The notes beneath the pieces are model-generated. The model saw only the letters and a program-made list of their open reading frames with translations. It was not told the origin of the DNA and made no database searches. Positions 15,812 to 25,153 of a DNA stretch of 64,000 nucleotides are shown piece after piece; position 1 is the stretch's first letter, and each line of letters opens with the position of its first letter. The stretch comes from Amarobacter sp964507025 (GTDB lineage Bacteria > Chloroflexota > Dehalococcoidia > Tepidiformales > Tepidiformaceae): assembly GCA_964507025.1 (NCBI GenBank), contig CAZDOK010000008.1, positions 95,759 through 159,758 on the forward strand, in the 5' to 3' direction. The position numbers and the translations under genes are program-made.

Positions 15812-17194
15812 ATGTGGCGAAGACTGCTGGTGGCCTCGTTGGTCACGATGACGGCGATCCCGGCGGCGATTGCGGGAGTGAGCGCCGGCGAGCGAGCCGT
15901 GTGGGAGCCGGGCGTGCATGCCCTCGAGGTGCCCGCCGCCGGGCTGCTGGCGCCGGTTGCGTCGCCGGATGCGGCCCTGCGGGAAGGGTTGGCCGACGTG
16001 CCATCGGCCGGGAAGATCCGCGTGCCGCAGGCGGACCCGGTGCACCGGACGCTGGCCTGGCTTGAGATTGTCACCCAGGAGAACGAGACGGTTTCCTGCA
16101 GCGGCACGCTCGTGGGCGAAGGGGTGGTGCTGACCTCGGCGCACTGCATCGATGGTGCGAAGAGCGTGCGCGTGGTGCCCGGCAAGGATGGTGCGGACGA
16201 GCCATGGGGCAGCCAGTACGGTGCGGCGGTCTCGGTACCGTCGGGCTGGGGATTCGGGCTCCCGGCGGACTATGCGAAGTACGACATCGGGCTGGTCATC
16301 CTCCCTGACCGGAAGCTGACGGAGAAGACGGGCATCTTCCCGGGGAAGCTGACGGTAATGCCTGCCGGCGCCTTCCGGGGGACGGCGACCGAGGTAGCGG
16401 CGCTCGGGTTCCCCGGTGAGTGCGACGCTTCGACCTGCTCGAAATCGACGCAGCCGACAGCGCTGCACGGGAAGTTCGCCTGGGCCTATCACGCGGGGTT
16501 CGTGAAGGCCGACCAGGAGTTCATCTATCCCGACTTCCCGGGGGCGCCGGGGATGAGCGGTGGGGCGATCATCCGCGAATCGGACATGGCGATCGTAGGG
16601 GTGGTGGACTCGGCGCTGTTCATCACCACGCAGGGGGTGCGGGTGAACGAGGAATCGCGCGAGTTCCTGGAGACAGGATGCGACGCGTTCCCGGTGTGTT
16701 CGATCACCTTCGGGAATCCGTGGTTCCGGCGGGCGTTGCCGGCCATCGCCCAGGACTCCCAGGCGACTCCGCCCGTGCTGACGGGGCAGGCGCTCTATTG
16801 CGCAAAGGAAGTCGCCTTCGTGGATGCCTTCACGGACAAGGAGATCAAGTTCGCGCATTCGATGCGCGGCCTGCTGGAGATGGACATCGACCCGGCGTTG
16901 TTCGCCGACCCGAATCTGAAGGCGCTGTTCATGCAGCAGGTGGGAGCGGCCGTGGGCGATGCGCTCGAGGTGAAGGCGCTCGAATCACCCGACGCCCGGT
17001 TCGATGCCTTCCACGATTCGCTGGATGGCGGGATCGACAACATTCTGACCGGGCTGGTGGCGATCAACGAGGCGCTGGCCACAGGCAATCTCACGGCGAT
17101 GCTGACCGCGATCCAGGCGCTGGGCACCGCGAACGTCCAGATCATGGCGGCGCAGGCGCAGTACCCGAGCATCGACCCGGTGTGCCAGCAGTAG
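15812..17194 (+). CDS. Secreted trypsin-like serine protease
   Basis: 460 residues. A signal peptide covers about the first 25 residues (MWRRLLVASLVTMTAIPAAIAG). The S1 triad is visible: His in TSAHCIDG, Asp in YDIGLVIL and Ser in PGMSGGAI, with Cys pairs consistent with an exported fold. About 150 residues follow the protease domain and form a mostly helical tail. The ATG at 15812 has a GGGGGAGG site. It is likely exported to the cell surface or medium and divergent from the FtsX-like gene. Confidence 0.85.
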   Translation: MWRRLLVASLVTMTAIPAAIAGVSAGERAVWEPGVHALEVPAAGLLAPVASPDAALREGLADVPSAGKIRVPQADPVHRTLAWLEIVTQENETVSCSGTLVGEGVVLTSAHCIDGAKSVRVVPGKDGADEPWGSQYGAAVSVPSGWGFGLPADYAKYDIGLVILPDRKLTEKTGIFPGKLTVMPAGAFRGTATEVAALGFPGECDASTCSKSTQPTALHGKFAWAYHAGFVKADQEFIYPDFPGAPGMSGGAIIRESDMAIVGVVDSALFITTQGVRVNEESREFLETGCDAFPVCSITFGNPWFRRALPAIAQDSQATPPVLTGQALYCAKEVAFVDAFTDKEIKFAHSMRGLLEMDIDPALFADPNLKALFMQQVGAAVGDALEVKALESPDARFDAFHDSLDGGIDNILTGLVAINEALATGNLTAMLTAIQALGTANVQIMAAQAQYPSIDPVCQQ

Positions 17195-17213
17195 GGAGGG
17201 GTGAAGGCGGCGG

Positions 17214-18533
17214 ATGGACACGTTCTGCACACGCTGCGGCACCGAGGGCGAACCGGAGGACATCTTCTGCCGGCACTGTGGACACCGGCTGAATACCCCG
17301 GCGGCGCGGGCGTTCGACACGGTCGCCTGCCCGGCCTGCGGATGCGCCAACCTGCGCGGGGCCCGCTTCTGCGATGAGTGCGGGAGCGCCATCCCCGAGG
17401 ACGCCGCGCCGGGCGGGCGGAAGCCGGCGGTTGTGGGAGCCGCGTTCGCGAGCGCGGCAACGGCGGCGGGGCTGACGGTAACGGGCGGTGGCGCACCCGG
17501 TGCGGTGGCTGGCGCCGGTGCGCAGAGCATGGGGGCGGCCGGCATGGGCGCCGCTGGACCCGCTGGCGCGGCGGCCGGCATGGGTGCGGGTGTCCCGGCC
17601 GGTATGGCGGAAGGAGCTGGCGCCGCGGGGACGGCCGGCGCAGCCGCCGGTGCGGGCTCGGCAGCGGAAGCAGGGCTGGCTGGTGGTGCGGGAGCGGCGG
17701 GTGCCGCCGGCGCTGTCGGAGGCATGGGTGGCGCGGGCGCGGCCGGTGCCCTGTTTGGCATGGGAGCGATGAAGATCGCGCTCGTTGGGGCGGGGATCCT
17801 GGGCGTGATCGTCGCCGGCGGGGTGACCACCGCCGTGCTCTTGAATGGCGGCGACGGAGACAGCCGGGGCGGCGGGGGGGTCGAAACTCCGACTGCGCAG
17901 GTAACGCCCACGGCCGGTCCAGCCCTGAGCCCGACCCCGACGGCGACGCCGACGGAGCAGGCGACGCCCTCGCCCACTGCCGAGGCGACGGCTACGCCGG
18001 CGACACCATCGCCCACCGCGAGCGCGACACCGGGCAGGGGGTTGGCTACGGCCACGTTCACGCCTGTCGCGACGGCGGTCCCGACATCCACACCCACGGC
18101 GACGCCGACATCCACGGCGACAGCGACACCGACCCGGACACCGACCCCGACCCGGACCCCGACGGCAACCGCCACGGCCACTCGCACGCCGACGCCAACC
18201 CGGACTCCGACAGCGACCCCAACAGCGACGCCGGGGCCGGCCACACCGGTGTTCGGGCGGGTGCTCGAACAGGTGGCTCCGGATGGGACGTTGTTCCAGT
18301 TCTGTCCCGGGTGCGTCATTCGCCTGAGCGGCAGCAGCGGCACCTTCCAGGCGACCGGGGGTACGAACGGCGCGTTCGTTATCCAGGGGGTACCCGCGGG
18401 CACGTACCGTCTGTATCGCGTGTGTGGGCTGACGCTCGTCGGGGCGATCGCGCCGTGGAATGCGAAGCTCGGCTATGCGGCGATCACGGTGCCCACGGAT
18501 ACGTTCGACGTGCTGGTGCCGAAGTGCCCGTGA
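17214..18533 (+). CDS. Double zinc-ribbon membrane protein with Thr/Pro stalk
   Basis: 439 residues. The N-terminus holds two zinc ribbons with four CxxC knuckles in the first 60 residues (CTRCG, CRHCG, CPACG, CDECG). A Gly/Ala-rich stretch of about 100 residues precedes a membrane helix at about 185-205 (MKIALVGAGILGVIV), then a Thr/Pro stalk of about 130 residues and a C-terminal domain of about 95 residues containing a CPGC pair and a carboxypeptidase-regulatory-like motif (GAFVIQGVPAGTYRLY). This domain order, zinc ribbon inside and displayed beta domain outside, is typical of surface proteins here; the role is unknown. Starts 20 bp after the protease gene. Confidence 0.75.
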   Translation: MDTFCTRCGTEGEPEDIFCRHCGHRLNTPAARAFDTVACPACGCANLRGARFCDECGSAIPEDAAPGGRKPAVVGAAFASAATAAGLTVTGGGAPGAVAGAGAQSMGAAGMGAAGPAGAAAGMGAGVPAGMAEGAGAAGTAGAAAGAGSAAEAGLAGGAGAAGAAGAVGGMGGAGAAGALFGMGAMKIALVGAGILGVIVAGGVTTAVLLNGGDGDSRGGGGVETPTAQVTPTAGPALSPTPTATPTEQATPSPTAEATATPATPSPTASATPGRGLATATFTPVATAVPTSTPTATPTSTATATPTRTPTPTRTPTATATATRTPTPTRTPTATPTATPGPATPVFGRVLEQVAPDGTLFQFCPGCVIRLSGSSGTFQATGGTNGAFVIQGVPAGTYRLYRVCGLTLVGAIAPWNAKLGYAAITVPTDTFDVLVPKCP

Positions 18534-18546
18534 CCTCCGCTCGCCG

Positions 18547-19260
18547 CTAGAAGTCGATGCCGATGGGTTCGAGGATGTGGTCCTGCGTCCAGCCCCACGG
18601 CTTCGCTTCGGCGAAGTGGAGGAGGTATTCCTGGGCCATCTTCGGGACCAGGAGCGCGAGCATCGGAATGAGGACGGTGCGCCTGTCATGGGGCACGGCG
18701 CGGGGGAACCACCTCATGACCACGACCACGTAGAGCCACCAGTTTTCGAACATGTTGGGGAAGATGAAGAGGAAGATGCGCGCCTCGCTGATTTCGAACA
18801 GGGCCACGCCGACGAGCCGGTAGATGAAGAGTGCAAGCGCGGGAACCCGGGCCCAGGCATTCCGCCAGCCCAGGGCCACGAGCAGCTCGAGCGAGAGGTA
18901 GTAGCTGTCGAGCACCTTGTCGAGCTCGGCGTAGTGGTCGCCGAAGCCGCCCAGGTCGAGGGCATCGGTGATGATGACGTCGCCGCCATCGAGCAGCATG
19001 GCGACGATCCCGCCGGTGACCCAGAAGCGCAGGATCAGGAGGGGCACGACGAGGCGGAGCCCGATGACCACGGCTTCGCCGGTGGAGAGGTTCAACACAT
19101 CGGAGGCATCGAGCAGCAGGAGCGAGCCGAACACGAGCACCACGGCGACCGCCACGCCAGCGGCAAGCCGTGGATTGAATCCGTCGAGCGCCGGGATGTA
19201 GGAGCGGTTCAGTGGTCCGTCCTGTTGGGCGCCGCGAGCTCGCTGCGCTGTGATTGACAC
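18547..19260 (-). CDS. Polytopic membrane protein of unknown function
   Basis: About 237 residues from the GTG at 19258-19260 (a longer frame to 19308 and a CTG near 19211 are alternatives; the start is uncertain). Five or six hydrophobic segments: about 30-50, 60-80, 85-105, 135-155, 160-180 and 210-225. The C-terminus carries conserved-looking features (KMAQEYLLHFAEAKPW, DHILEPIG). No family recognised. Opposite in direction to gltA. Confidence 0.6.
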   Translation of the reverse strand: MSITAQRARGAQQDGPLNRSYIPALDGFNPRLAAGVAVAVVLVFGSLLLLDASDVLNLSTGEAVVIGLRLVVPLLILRFWVTGGIVAMLLDGGDVIITDALDLGGFGDHYAELDKVLDSYYLSLELLVALGWRNAWARVPALALFIYRLVGVALFEISEARIFLFIFPNMFENWWLYVVVVMRWFPRAVPHDRRTVLIPMLALLVPKMAQEYLLHFAEAKPWGWTQDHILEPIGIDF

Positions 19261-19448
19261 ATTCTTGCCGTTTGGGGCGCCCGGGCAAGCGCCGGGGTAG
19301 CGCACCACGCGCCGGCAACGCTTGTTGCGCGGGGAACTAGCGGCCCCGCGTCCTTGGCCCTCTGGCCATCACCAGGACGAGGGTGCCCGGGGTAGCATCC
19401 GTGGTGCGCCCGCCGCAATGGCCGCGACAACGTAATGAGGAGTGTGGC

Positions 19449-20735
19449 GTGACTGCTGAGACTCTGACCGTGATCGACAACCGCACGGGAGAACGCTACG
19501 AAGTCCCGATCCAGGATGGCACCGTCCGGGCGATGGATTTCCGCCGCATCCGGACCTCTCCCGAGGACTTCGGCTTGATGGTGTATGACCCGGCGTTCAC
19601 CAATACGGCTTCGTGCCGGAGCGAGATCACGTTCATCGATGGCGATGCCGGCGTGCTCGAATACCGCGGGTATCCGATCGAAGAGCTGGCCGAGAAGAGC
19701 ACCTACCTGGAGACCGCCTTCCTGATCGTCCACGGACACCTGCCATCGGCGGTGGAGCTGGCGGAGTGGACGCACAACATCACCTTCCACACCTTCGTCC
19801 ACGAGAACATCCGGCGGTTCATGGAGGGCTTCCGTTACGACGCCCATCCGATGGGAGTGCTCGTCAGCTCGGTGGCGGCGCTTTCCACCTTCTATGCGGA
19901 CGCGAAGGACGTGGACAGCCCGGAATCGCGAGACCTGCAGACGTGGCGGCTTATCGCGAAGGTGCCGACCCTGGCGGCCTTCGCGCACCGGCACAGCCGC
20001 GGCCTGCCCTACGTCTACCCGGATAACGAGCTTTCGTTCGTGGCGAACTTCGCCAGCATGCTCTGGCGGATGTCGGAAAGCCGCTACGCGGCGAGCGAAG
20101 TCATCGAACGGGCGCTGAACGTGTTGTTCATCCTGCATGCCGACCACGAACAGAACTGCAGCGCGAACGCAATGCGAGCCGTGGGGAGTTCGCGTCCCGA
20201 CCCGTTCGTCGCGACGGCCGCGGCGGCGGCCGCGTTGTACGGTCCGCTGCATGGTGGCGCGAACGAGGCGGTGTTGCGGATGCTCGCCGAGATTGGCGAT
20301 GCGAAGGCCGTGCCCGAGTTCGTGAAGAGCGTGAAGGCGGGCGAGCGGCGGCTGATGGGGTTCGGGCACCGCGTGTACAAGAACTACGACCCGCGCGCCC
20401 GCATCATCAAGGCGACGGCCGACGAGGTGTTCGAGGTGACCGGGCGGAACCCACTGCTGGATATCGCGCTCGAGCTGGAGCGGATCGCGCTCGAAGACGA
20501 CTACTTCATCGAGCGGAAGCTCTACCCGAACGTCGACTTCTACTCGGGGCTGATCTACCAGGCGCTGGGCTTCCCGGTGGAGATGTTCCCGGTGCTGTTC
20601 GCGATCCCGCGAACGGCGGGCTGGGTAGCGCAATGGCGCGAGATGATCACCGACCCGGAGCAGAAGATCGCCCGGCCGCGCCAGGTGTACACCGGCGCGC
20701 GCGGGAAGGCGTACGTGGAGCTGGGGAAGCGGTAG
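19449..20735 (+). CDS. gltA: Citrate synthase
   Basis: 428 residues starting at a GTG with a TGAGGAG site; an upstream in-frame ATG would add an unneeded leader. Citrate synthase condenses oxaloacetate with acetyl-CoA, the entry step of the TCA cycle. Signature features are present: GYPIEEL, the first catalytic His region in HADHEQNCSANAMR, the substrate region HGGANEAVLRML, the second His in GFGHRVYKNYDPRA and the catalytic Asp in PNVDFYSGLIYQALG. The length is normal for the hexameric bacterial type. Confidence 0.95.
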   Translation: MTAETLTVIDNRTGERYEVPIQDGTVRAMDFRRIRTSPEDFGLMVYDPAFTNTASCRSEITFIDGDAGVLEYRGYPIEELAEKSTYLETAFLIVHGHLPSAVELAEWTHNITFHTFVHENIRRFMEGFRYDAHPMGVLVSSVAALSTFYADAKDVDSPESRDLQTWRLIAKVPTLAAFAHRHSRGLPYVYPDNELSFVANFASMLWRMSESRYAASEVIERALNVLFILHADHEQNCSANAMRAVGSSRPDPFVATAAAAAALYGPLHGGANEAVLRMLAEIGDAKAVPEFVKSVKAGERRLMGFGHRVYKNYDPRARIIKATADEVFEVTGRNPLLDIALELERIALEDDYFIERKLYPNVDFYSGLIYQALGFPVEMFPVLFAIPRTAGWVAQWREMITDPEQKIARPRQVYTGARGKAYVELGKR

Positions 20736-20800
20736 CCCGCCGCGGGGGCGGGCTACCGCGCAAGGAGAGGGAGGGGGACGGGCCGTGGTCCGTCCCCCTC
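20731..20800. terminator. Two hairpins between convergent gltA and hppA
   Basis: First stem: 20731-20741 with 20747-20757 (11 bp, including the gltA stop). Second stem: 20771-20781 with 20790-20800 (11 bp, 8-base loop), followed by GTTTCG. Placed between convergent genes, they probably end both transcripts. Confidence 0.65.
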
Positions 20801-20808
20801 GTTTCGCA

Positions 20809-23220
20809 TCAGGCGATGAAGAGGGGCGCCAGCACCAGGGTGATGGTGCTGAGCAACTTCACCAGCACGTGCAGGGCAGGGCCGGCGGTGTCCTTGAACG
20901 GGTCGCCGACGGTGTCGCCGACGACCGCGGCGGCATGAGCTTCGGAGCCCTTGCCGATGGTGTCGCCGTTCTGAGCGCGCATGCCGCCCGACTCGATGAA
21001 CTTCTTGGCGTTGTCCCATGCCCCGCCCGCGTTGTTCAGGTAGGTCGCCAACAGGACGCCGCCGATGGTCCCGACCATGAGCAGGCCGGCGACTGATTCC
21101 CAGCCGGCGTTCCCGCCGATGGTGAACCGGAAGACGACGCCAACGAGGACGGGCAGACCGACCGCGAGGATGCCGGGCGCCACCATCTCGCGCAGGGCGG
21201 CCGAGGTAGTGATATCGACGGCGCGGGTGTAATCGGGGCGTACCTCGCCAGTCATGATGCCCGGGTTTTCGCGGAACTGGCGGCGGACTTCGTTGATGAT
21301 GCTCCCGGCGGCGCGTCCGACAGAGCGGATCGCCAGGGAGCTGAAGAGAAAGGCGAGCATGACGCCGAGGAGGGCGCCGACGAAGACCTGCACCTTGCCA
21401 AGGTTGATGGGCATGATGCGGGGCAATGGGGCCGGGCTCGCCTTGAGGCCGTCAGCCTGTTCCGCCGTGATCGAGCCATCTTCGAGCTTGTGGCGCAGGA
21501 ACGCAGCGGTTTCGTCGTCGTCGGCGACGAGCAGCGTTTCGATTTCGCCATCTTCGAACCCGCGCGACTCGAGGTCTTCGGCGTAGCCGGCGATGGCCTC
21601 GGAGACCGCCTGTTCGGCTTCGTCACCCTGGACGAGACCGAGATCGCGGACGCGCTCGGCGTAGGTCGAGGCGTCTTCTGCGGCCTGGCTGCCGAACTCG
21701 ATGCGGACTTCGTCGAGGTAAGCGGTGAAGAGAAGGAAGGCGGCGAGAGCGGCGGAGCCGACGGCATAGCCCTTCGTGAGGGCCTTGGTGGTGTTGCCGA
21801 CGGCATCGAGTGCGTCGGTGATTTCGCGTGCCTCGGGGCGTGTGCCCTCGGCCATCTCGGTGATGCCGCCGGCGTTGTCGGTGATGGGGCCGAAGGTATC
21901 CATCGCCAGCACGTAGGCCGCCGACATGAGCATGCCCATGGTCGCGACAGCGGTGCCGAACACGCCGGTGGAGATGCTGCTGACGTTTTCGAGGTCGGCC
22001 TGTTGGCCCAGGACGAAGGACGCGACGAGGGCGACGCCAACCGTAATCGCGGTGACGGCGGTGGTTTCGAAGCCGACGGCGGTGCCAATGATGATGTTCG
22101 TCGCGGAACCGGTTCGGCTCGCTTCGGCGATTTCGCGGACCGGGCGCCACGAGCCGGCGGTGTAGTACTGGGTGATATAGACAAAGGCGATGCCCGTGGC
22201 GATGCCAACGAGGCCGCAGAAGAAGAACCAGTACCAGACGTCTTCGAGCATTGCGCGGGTGGCAATGGCCAGTCCGGCGATGGAGAGGGCGGTGATCACC
22301 CAGTAGCCGCCATTGAGCGCGCCCATCGGGTCCTTGATGCGCTTTGCCCAGAAGGGCACGGTGAACATGCCGAGGATGGTGGCGATCACGCCGAAGGAGC
22401 GGAGCACGAGCGGGAAAAGGATCCACTCGACGCGGCCGGTAGCTGTGAAGATGGAGACTCCGAGGATCATCGCGCCGATGTTTTCAGCGCTCATCGATTC
22501 GAAGAGGTCGGCGCCACGGCCAGCGCAGTCGCCGACGTTATCGCCCACAAGGTCGGCGACGACGGCGGCGTTGCGGGGGTCGTCTTCGGGGATGCCTGCC
22601 TCGACCTTGCCGACAAGGTCGGCGCCGACATCGGCGGCCTTGGTGTAGATGCCGCCGCCGAGCTGGGCGAAGAGCGCGACGAAGCTGGCGCCGAAGCCGA
22701 AGCCGACAATGAGGAAGGGCGCGTCGTCGATCGGGTTGCCCAGGACCCGGCTGTAGATGGCGAAGATGCTCGAAACGCCGATGAGGCTGAGAGCGACGAC
22801 GAGGAATCCGGAGACCGCGCCGCCGCGAAGGGAGGTGTTGATGGCGTCGGCGAGGCTACGCTGCGCGGCCGATGCGGTGCGCCCGTTCGCCCGGACGGCG
22901 ATCGACATGCCGATGTAGCCGGAAACACCGGAGGCAACCGCGCCAACGATGAAGGCAACGCCGGTGAGGACGCCGACTTCGCCCGAATCCTTGAAGAGGC
23001 CGACCACGAGGCCGACGACGATGCTGGTGATCACGGCGAGGATGCCGATCGTGCGGTACTGGCGCTTGAGGAAGGCGTTGGCGCCTTCGAGGATGGTGCC
23101 GGCGACGGCCTGCATTTCGGGAGTGCCGCGGTCGCGCCGGAGGACGTCGTAGGCGAGCCAGGCGGCATAGAGGACGGCCAGCGCGCTGGCCAGGGGGATC
23201 ATGATCTGTGCGAGAAGCAC
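20809..23220 (-). CDS. hppA: Membrane-bound proton-pumping pyrophosphatase
   Basis: 803 residues with about 16 membrane helices. The PPi/Mg-binding signature DVGADLVGKVE is at residues 197-207. Lys479 in GNTTKALTKG is the residue that marks the K+-independent, proton-pumping subfamily (K+-dependent enzymes have Ala there). It hydrolyses pyrophosphate and pumps protons outward, recovering energy from biosynthesis. GTG start with a GGAG site. Odd feature: residues about 505-598 form a hydrophilic, acidic insert of roughly 95 residues between membrane helices, longer than the loop I remember in standard family members. Confidence 0.95.
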   Translation of the reverse strand: MLLAQIMIPLASALAVLYAAWLAYDVLRRDRGTPEMQAVAGTILEGANAFLKRQYRTIGILAVITSIVVGLVVGLFKDSGEVGVLTGVAFIVGAVASGVSGYIGMSIAVRANGRTASAAQRSLADAINTSLRGGAVSGFLVVALSLIGVSSIFAIYSRVLGNPIDDAPFLIVGFGFGASFVALFAQLGGGIYTKAADVGADLVGKVEAGIPEDDPRNAAVVADLVGDNVGDCAGRGADLFESMSAENIGAMILGVSIFTATGRVEWILFPLVLRSFGVIATILGMFTVPFWAKRIKDPMGALNGGYWVITALSIAGLAIATRAMLEDVWYWFFFCGLVGIATGIAFVYITQYYTAGSWRPVREIAEASRTGSATNIIIGTAVGFETTAVTAITVGVALVASFVLGQQADLENVSSISTGVFGTAVATMGMLMSAAYVLAMDTFGPITDNAGGITEMAEGTRPEAREITDALDAVGNTTKALTKGYAVGSAALAAFLLFTAYLDEVRIEFGSQAAEDASTYAERVRDLGLVQGDEAEQAVSEAIAGYAEDLESRGFEDGEIETLLVADDDETAAFLRHKLEDGSITAEQADGLKASPAPLPRIMPINLGKVQVFVGALLGVMLAFLFSSLAIRSVGRAAGSIINEVRRQFRENPGIMTGEVRPDYTRAVDITTSAALREMVAPGILAVGLPVLVGVVFRFTIGGNAGWESVAGLLMVGTIGGVLLATYLNNAGGAWDNAKKFIESGGMRAQNGDTIGKGSEAHAAAVVGDTVGDPFKDTAGPALHVLVKLLSTITLVLAPLFIA

Positions 23221-23313
23221 CTTTTTACTCCAGGGATTGAGGAAAGGCGCAGCCGCGGATGGCCACCGTCCGGTTGACCGGACGCGTGCTTCACCGTGGA
23301 AGCGTGGGAATGG

Positions 23314-23484
23314 CTAGGAAGCGAGGCGCGCGAGGATCGCCTTGAGGCGCTCCTCATCAGCCTGGAGCGATTTCCGCCACTCATAGTTCTCGGTGTTCGA
23401 AATCTCCATCTTGAGATTGCCGAGATATGATTCGAGGATTCGCCGCAGCAGGGCGATGTCGGCGGAGTCGAGCTCAAGCTGCAT
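23314..23484 (-). CDS. Small conserved protein (56 aa), helical
   Basis: Starts at the ATG at 23482-23484 (MQLELDSADIALL). The pattern of an N-terminal short strand, a long amphipathic helix (LLRRILESYLGNLKMEI) and a second helix (ADEERLKAILARL) is seen in many small bacterial hypothetical proteins of this length. No catalytic residues are evident. The longer frame upstream (to 23787) looks non-coding. Confidence 0.6.
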   Translation of the reverse strand: MQLELDSADIALLRRILESYLGNLKMEISNTENYEWRKSLQADEERLKAILARLAS

Positions 23485-23836
23485 GGCGGGCCCCCGGTTC
23501 CGCGTCGCGAGTCCCGGGTGGAGCTTCGGGAGGCGGCTGGGTACTGGTTCGCGACCGGTGGATCTTCCTCCAACGGAGGTGATGCGACCGCATGAACCAG
23601 CAACGGGGTGAACGGGAAAGTACGTACACGAGAAACCCCTGCTTCTGGAATTGGTCGCAGGGGGTTCCGCCCGCCATGGTGTGAAGCGGGCAGTTCGCGC
23701 GGTCAGAATCGCAAGGCGCTTGCGATTGCCTTTTCCCGGCCCCTCTGCGCTGAGAGGAATGCTACCGAGCCGCCGGACCACAGCCAAGTTATGGTCGCCA
23801 GCAGCGGCGGTCCCGGAGCCCGTGCTGCGGCTCGGG

Positions 23837-25153
23837 TCAGGCGATGGCGGCGTCGATCAGCTCCATGAGCGCGGGTTCGCCTGCTTCCTCGAAGCGGTAT
23901 CGCGCGCGGACGACGGGCCTGGTGACGCCGGTGAGCGCGGCGAGGTCGAGCGGGGTACCCGAGACAACGACCTCGGCGGCCGACCTGTCGATCGTCTCGC
24001 GGAGGGCTGCGACCTGTTCGTCGTCGTAACCGACCGCGGGGAGGACCTTGCCGATGTGCGGGTACGCGGCGTAGACCTCCTGGATCGACGGCGCGGCGCT
24101 CTCGCGCGGGTCGACGATCTGCGCGCCCGATTCGAGGGCGGCGAAGTAGCCGGCGCCGTAGGGCATGCCGCCGTGCGTGATGGTCGGGCCATCGTCGACC
24201 ACCAGGACGCGCCTGCCGCGGACAGCCCCGGGATCGTCGAGGCGGATAGGCAACGACCCAGGGATGATCCGGGCTCCCGGATTGAGCTGTCGCGCCATTC
24301 GCTCGGCCAGGGCGATCTGTTCGGGTGTGGCTGCGTTCACCTTGTTGATGACGATGACTTGAGACATGCGGAGCACGGCCTCACCCGGGTGGTAGGCATC
24401 GGCCTGTTCGGCTCGCAGCGTATCGAGCACGCCGACCTGGAGGTTGGCGTGGTAGAAGGGGAAGTCGTTGTTGCCGCCGTCCCAGACGATGACGTCCGAT
24501 TCGGCCTCGGCGGCCTGCAGGATGTCGCCGTAGTCGACACCCGCGAAGACGACGAGTCCGGCGGCGACGTGGCCCTCGTATTCCTCGCGTTCCTCGGCGG
24601 TGCATTCGGCGGCGGCGATGTCGGCGCTGGAGGCGAAGCGCTGCACGCGCTGGCGTTCGAGGTCGCCGTAGGGCATGGGGTGGCGGACGAGGGCCACGCG
24701 CCTTCCGCGCTCGACCAACCGGCGGGCGATCCAGTGGGAGATCGGCGACTTGCCCGAGCCGGTGCGGGCGGCGGTGACCGCCACGACGGGGATGGAGGCA
24801 CGGAGCGACGTGCACTCGGGGCCGAGCAGCTCGAAGTCCGCCCCTGCCGCGAGCGCGCGCGAGGCCAGGTGCATCACGTGCTCGTGGCTCACATCGCTGT
24901 AGGCGAAGACGACGCGCTGGACACGGTGGGCAAGGCAGAGCGACTCGAGCTCGGCTTCGTCTTCGATGGGGATGCCGACCGGGTAGAGCGGCCCGGAGAG
25001 CGCGGGCGGGTAACGGCGTTTCGCGATGCCGGGGATCTGGGTGGCGGTGAAGGCCACGACCTCGGTCGCAGGGTCGTCACGGTAGACGACGTTGAAGTTG
25101 TGGAAGTCGCGTCCCGCGGCCCCAAGGATGATGGTGCGGATCCTGGTGCTCAT
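23837..25153 (-). CDS. Cyclic 2,3-diphosphoglycerate synthetase-like NTPase
   Basis: 438 residues. An N-terminal Rossmann-like part (ILGAAGRDFHNFN) covers about 1-130. A P-loop (TAARTGSGKS, about 140) starts the NTP-binding half, which has VWDGGNNDFPF, VINKVNAA and VVDDGPTITHGGMPYGAGY further on. This matches the family named for the methanogen enzyme that cyclises 2,3-diphosphoglycerate using ATP; bacterial members exist whose product has not, to my knowledge, been shown. Translationally coupled to the upstream carbamate kinase by an ATGA overlap, which hints at a shared phosphoryl-transfer role. Confidence 0.75.
   Translation of the reverse strand: MSTRIRTIILGAAGRDFHNFNVVYRDDPATEVVAFTATQIPGIAKRRYPPALSGPLYPVGIPIEDEAELESLCLAHRVQRVVFAYSDVSHEHVMHLASRALAAGADFELLGPECTSLRASIPVVAVTAARTGSGKSPISHWIARRLVERGRRVALVRHPMPYGDLERQRVQRFASSADIAAAECTAEEREEYEGHVAAGLVVFAGVDYGDILQAAEAESDVIVWDGGNNDFPFYHANLQVGVLDTLRAEQADAYHPGEAVLRMSQVIVINKVNAATPEQIALAERMARQLNPGARIIPGSLPIRLDDPGAVRGRRVLVVDDGPTITHGGMPYGAGYFAALESGAQIVDPRESAAPSIQEVYAAYPHIGKVLPAVGYDDEQVAALRETIDRSAAEVVVSGTPLDLAALTGVTRPVVRARYRFEEAGEPALMELIDAAIA

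Noticed and set aside
14423..16858. An 811-residue N-terminal extension of the FtsX-like permease
   Set aside because: The upstream part is antisense to the serine protease and lacks any domain. The ATG at 15586 gives a normal-length permease.
17890..18240. Repeat array
   Set aside because: Again a Thr/Pro-coding stalk in a membrane protein, not a non-coding repeat.
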